From Paenibacillus sp. MMS20-IR301 (GTDB taxonomy: Bacteria > Bacillota > Bacilli > Paenibacillales > Paenibacillaceae): a DNA stretch of 64,000 nt. Positions 63,323 to 64,000 of this stretch are shown here, piece by piece. The notes beneath the pieces were generated by a model. The model saw nothing but the letters and a program-made list of their open reading frames with translations, was not told where the DNA came from and did not search any database. How positions within the stretch are numbered: position 1 is the stretch's first letter; the number at the start of each line of letters is the position of its first letter. The stretch lies in the NCBI RefSeq assembly GCF_032302195.1, contig NZ_CP135275.1:1364001-1428000 (forward strand), in the 5' to 3' direction. Made by a program: the position numbers and the translations under genes.

Positions 63323-63500
63323 CTCATATTCATTTTGTACTATGGAGTCGCTTGTTTTATCCTAACATTGATAACGCTTCATCCTATATGATTAACAGTA
63401 TAAACGGTTGCCCGATAAATGAATAGAGCTTCTGATGCATAGAGATCAGTGAAAAGTCTCATTCTATCATGGGCACATAACAGAAAGGATGAACGATTCA

Positions 63501-64000
63501 ATGACTAAGAAAGTTCCTGCCGTCAGCAGCAAGATTCCGGTAATGCTGCATGGGGCCGACTATAATCCCGAGCAATGGCTGAAATATCCCGAGGTGCTCC
63601 GCGAGGATATCCGCATGATGAAGCTGGCCGGCTGCAATGTGATGTCCGTCGGGATATTCTCCTGGGTGTCCCTTGAGCCGGAAGAAGGCGTGTTCACGTT
63701 CGACTGGCTGGATCATGTGCTCGATTCATTTGCCGAGAACGGCATCTATGCCTTCCTGGCTACCCCGAGCGGGGCACGTCCGGCCTGGATGTCCGCGAAG
63801 TATCCTGAAGTGCTGCGGGTGGAACGGAACCGGGTGCGTAACCTGCACGGCGTCCGCCACAACCACTGTTATACTTCTCCGGTCTACCGCGAGAAGACGG
63901 CTCTGCTGAACGGCAAGCTGGCAGAACGGTACGCTCATCATCCGGCAGTTATCGGCTGGCATATCTCCAATGAGTTTGGCGGCGAATGCCACTGCGGACT
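63501..64000 (+). CDS. GH42 beta-galactosidase, N-terminal part (continues past window)
   Basis: The first ~166 codons are open to the window end. LHGADYNPEQW (~17), MKLAGCNVMSVGIFSWVSLEPEEGVFTFDWLD (~40-71), PSGARPAWMS and VIGWHISNEFGGECHCG (~150) are diagnostic of GH42. The Glu of NEFG is the acid/base, and the CHC cluster belongs to the GH42 zinc site. It hydrolyses terminal beta-galactosides. The ATG follows AAAGGATG. The AraC gene lies divergent across a 178-bp gap in which I see no clear cre site. Confidence 0.93.
   Translation, partial: MTKKVPAVSSKIPVMLHGADYNPEQWLKYPEVLREDIRMMKLAGCNVMSVGIFSWVSLEPEEGVFTFDWLDHVLDSFAENGIYAFLATPSGARPAWMSAKYPEVLRVERNRVRNLHGVRHNHCYTSPVYREKTALLNGKLAERYAHHPAVIGWHISNEFGGECHCG

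Noticed and set aside
63323..63500. Catabolite (cre) site before the GH42 gene
   Set aside because: No sequence close to the cre consensus was found in this gap.

Overview
The window is a chromosomal segment of an endospore-forming Firmicute, most likely a Paenibacillus (inference). The grounds are spore genes (dpaA/dpaB, spoIIIE, sleB, spoVS, tepA), Bacillus-type LexA, CIRCE, Fur, sigma-G, sigma-H and sigma-K sites, frequent TTG/GTG starts behind strong AGGAGG sites, and a gene order that follows Bacillus subtilis from nusA to spoVS. No rRNA, tRNA or CRISPR array was seen.

Region 1 (1-12.6 kb) is the translation/RNA block: nusA 3' end, ylxR, ylxQ, infB, rbfA, nrnA, truB, ribF, rpsO, pnp, ylxY, mlpA and dut. 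Most genes overlap or nearly touch, so they look like one or a few operons, with new transcription at rpsO. A convergent S41 protease gene follows. Region 2 (14.3-24.8 kb) is dpaA-dpaB, a decayed second dpaA copy, dapG, dapA, rnjB, tepA, ylzJ and spoIIIE. It makes dihydrodipicolinate and dipicolinic acid for spores, followed by RNase J, a ClpP-like spore protease and the DNA translocase. The asd gene that sits between dpaB and dapG in B. subtilis is absent; the dpaA remnant is in its place.

Region 3 (24.8-27.8 kb) is an iron locus: an AraC-type regulator whose frame runs without a stop into a siderophore-binding lipoprotein, with Fur boxes before each part. It is followed by sleB on the other strand. 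Region 4 (28-42.1 kb) resumes the B. subtilis order: ymfF, ymfH, ymfI, ymfJ, ymfK, ymfM, pgsA, cinA, recA, recX, rny, ymdB and spoVS, with an inserted small membrane protein and yajQ. It joins EF-P modification, phospholipid synthesis, SOS recombination and mRNA decay (RNase Y). ymdB appears to start at ATT.

Region 5 (42.3-64 kb) is accessory: an M19 dipeptidase, pduL, a DEAD-box helicase, an IS110-family element with a long structured 3' non-coding tail (possible bridge RNA), a second dapA-like gene with a divergent LysR regulator, an MBL hydrolase, a GyrI-like protein, htpG under a perfect CIRCE element, an MFS exporter with TetR, a heterodimeric ABC exporter with divergent LysR, a TetR-hydrolase pair with a duplicated palindromic operator, and an AraC regulator divergent from a GH42 beta-galactosidase cut by the window end.

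The most interesting items are the AraC/lipoprotein in-frame fusion over a perfect Fur box, the IS110 tail, the ATT start of ymdB, the dpaA pseudogene in place of asd, and HrcA-type control of htpG.
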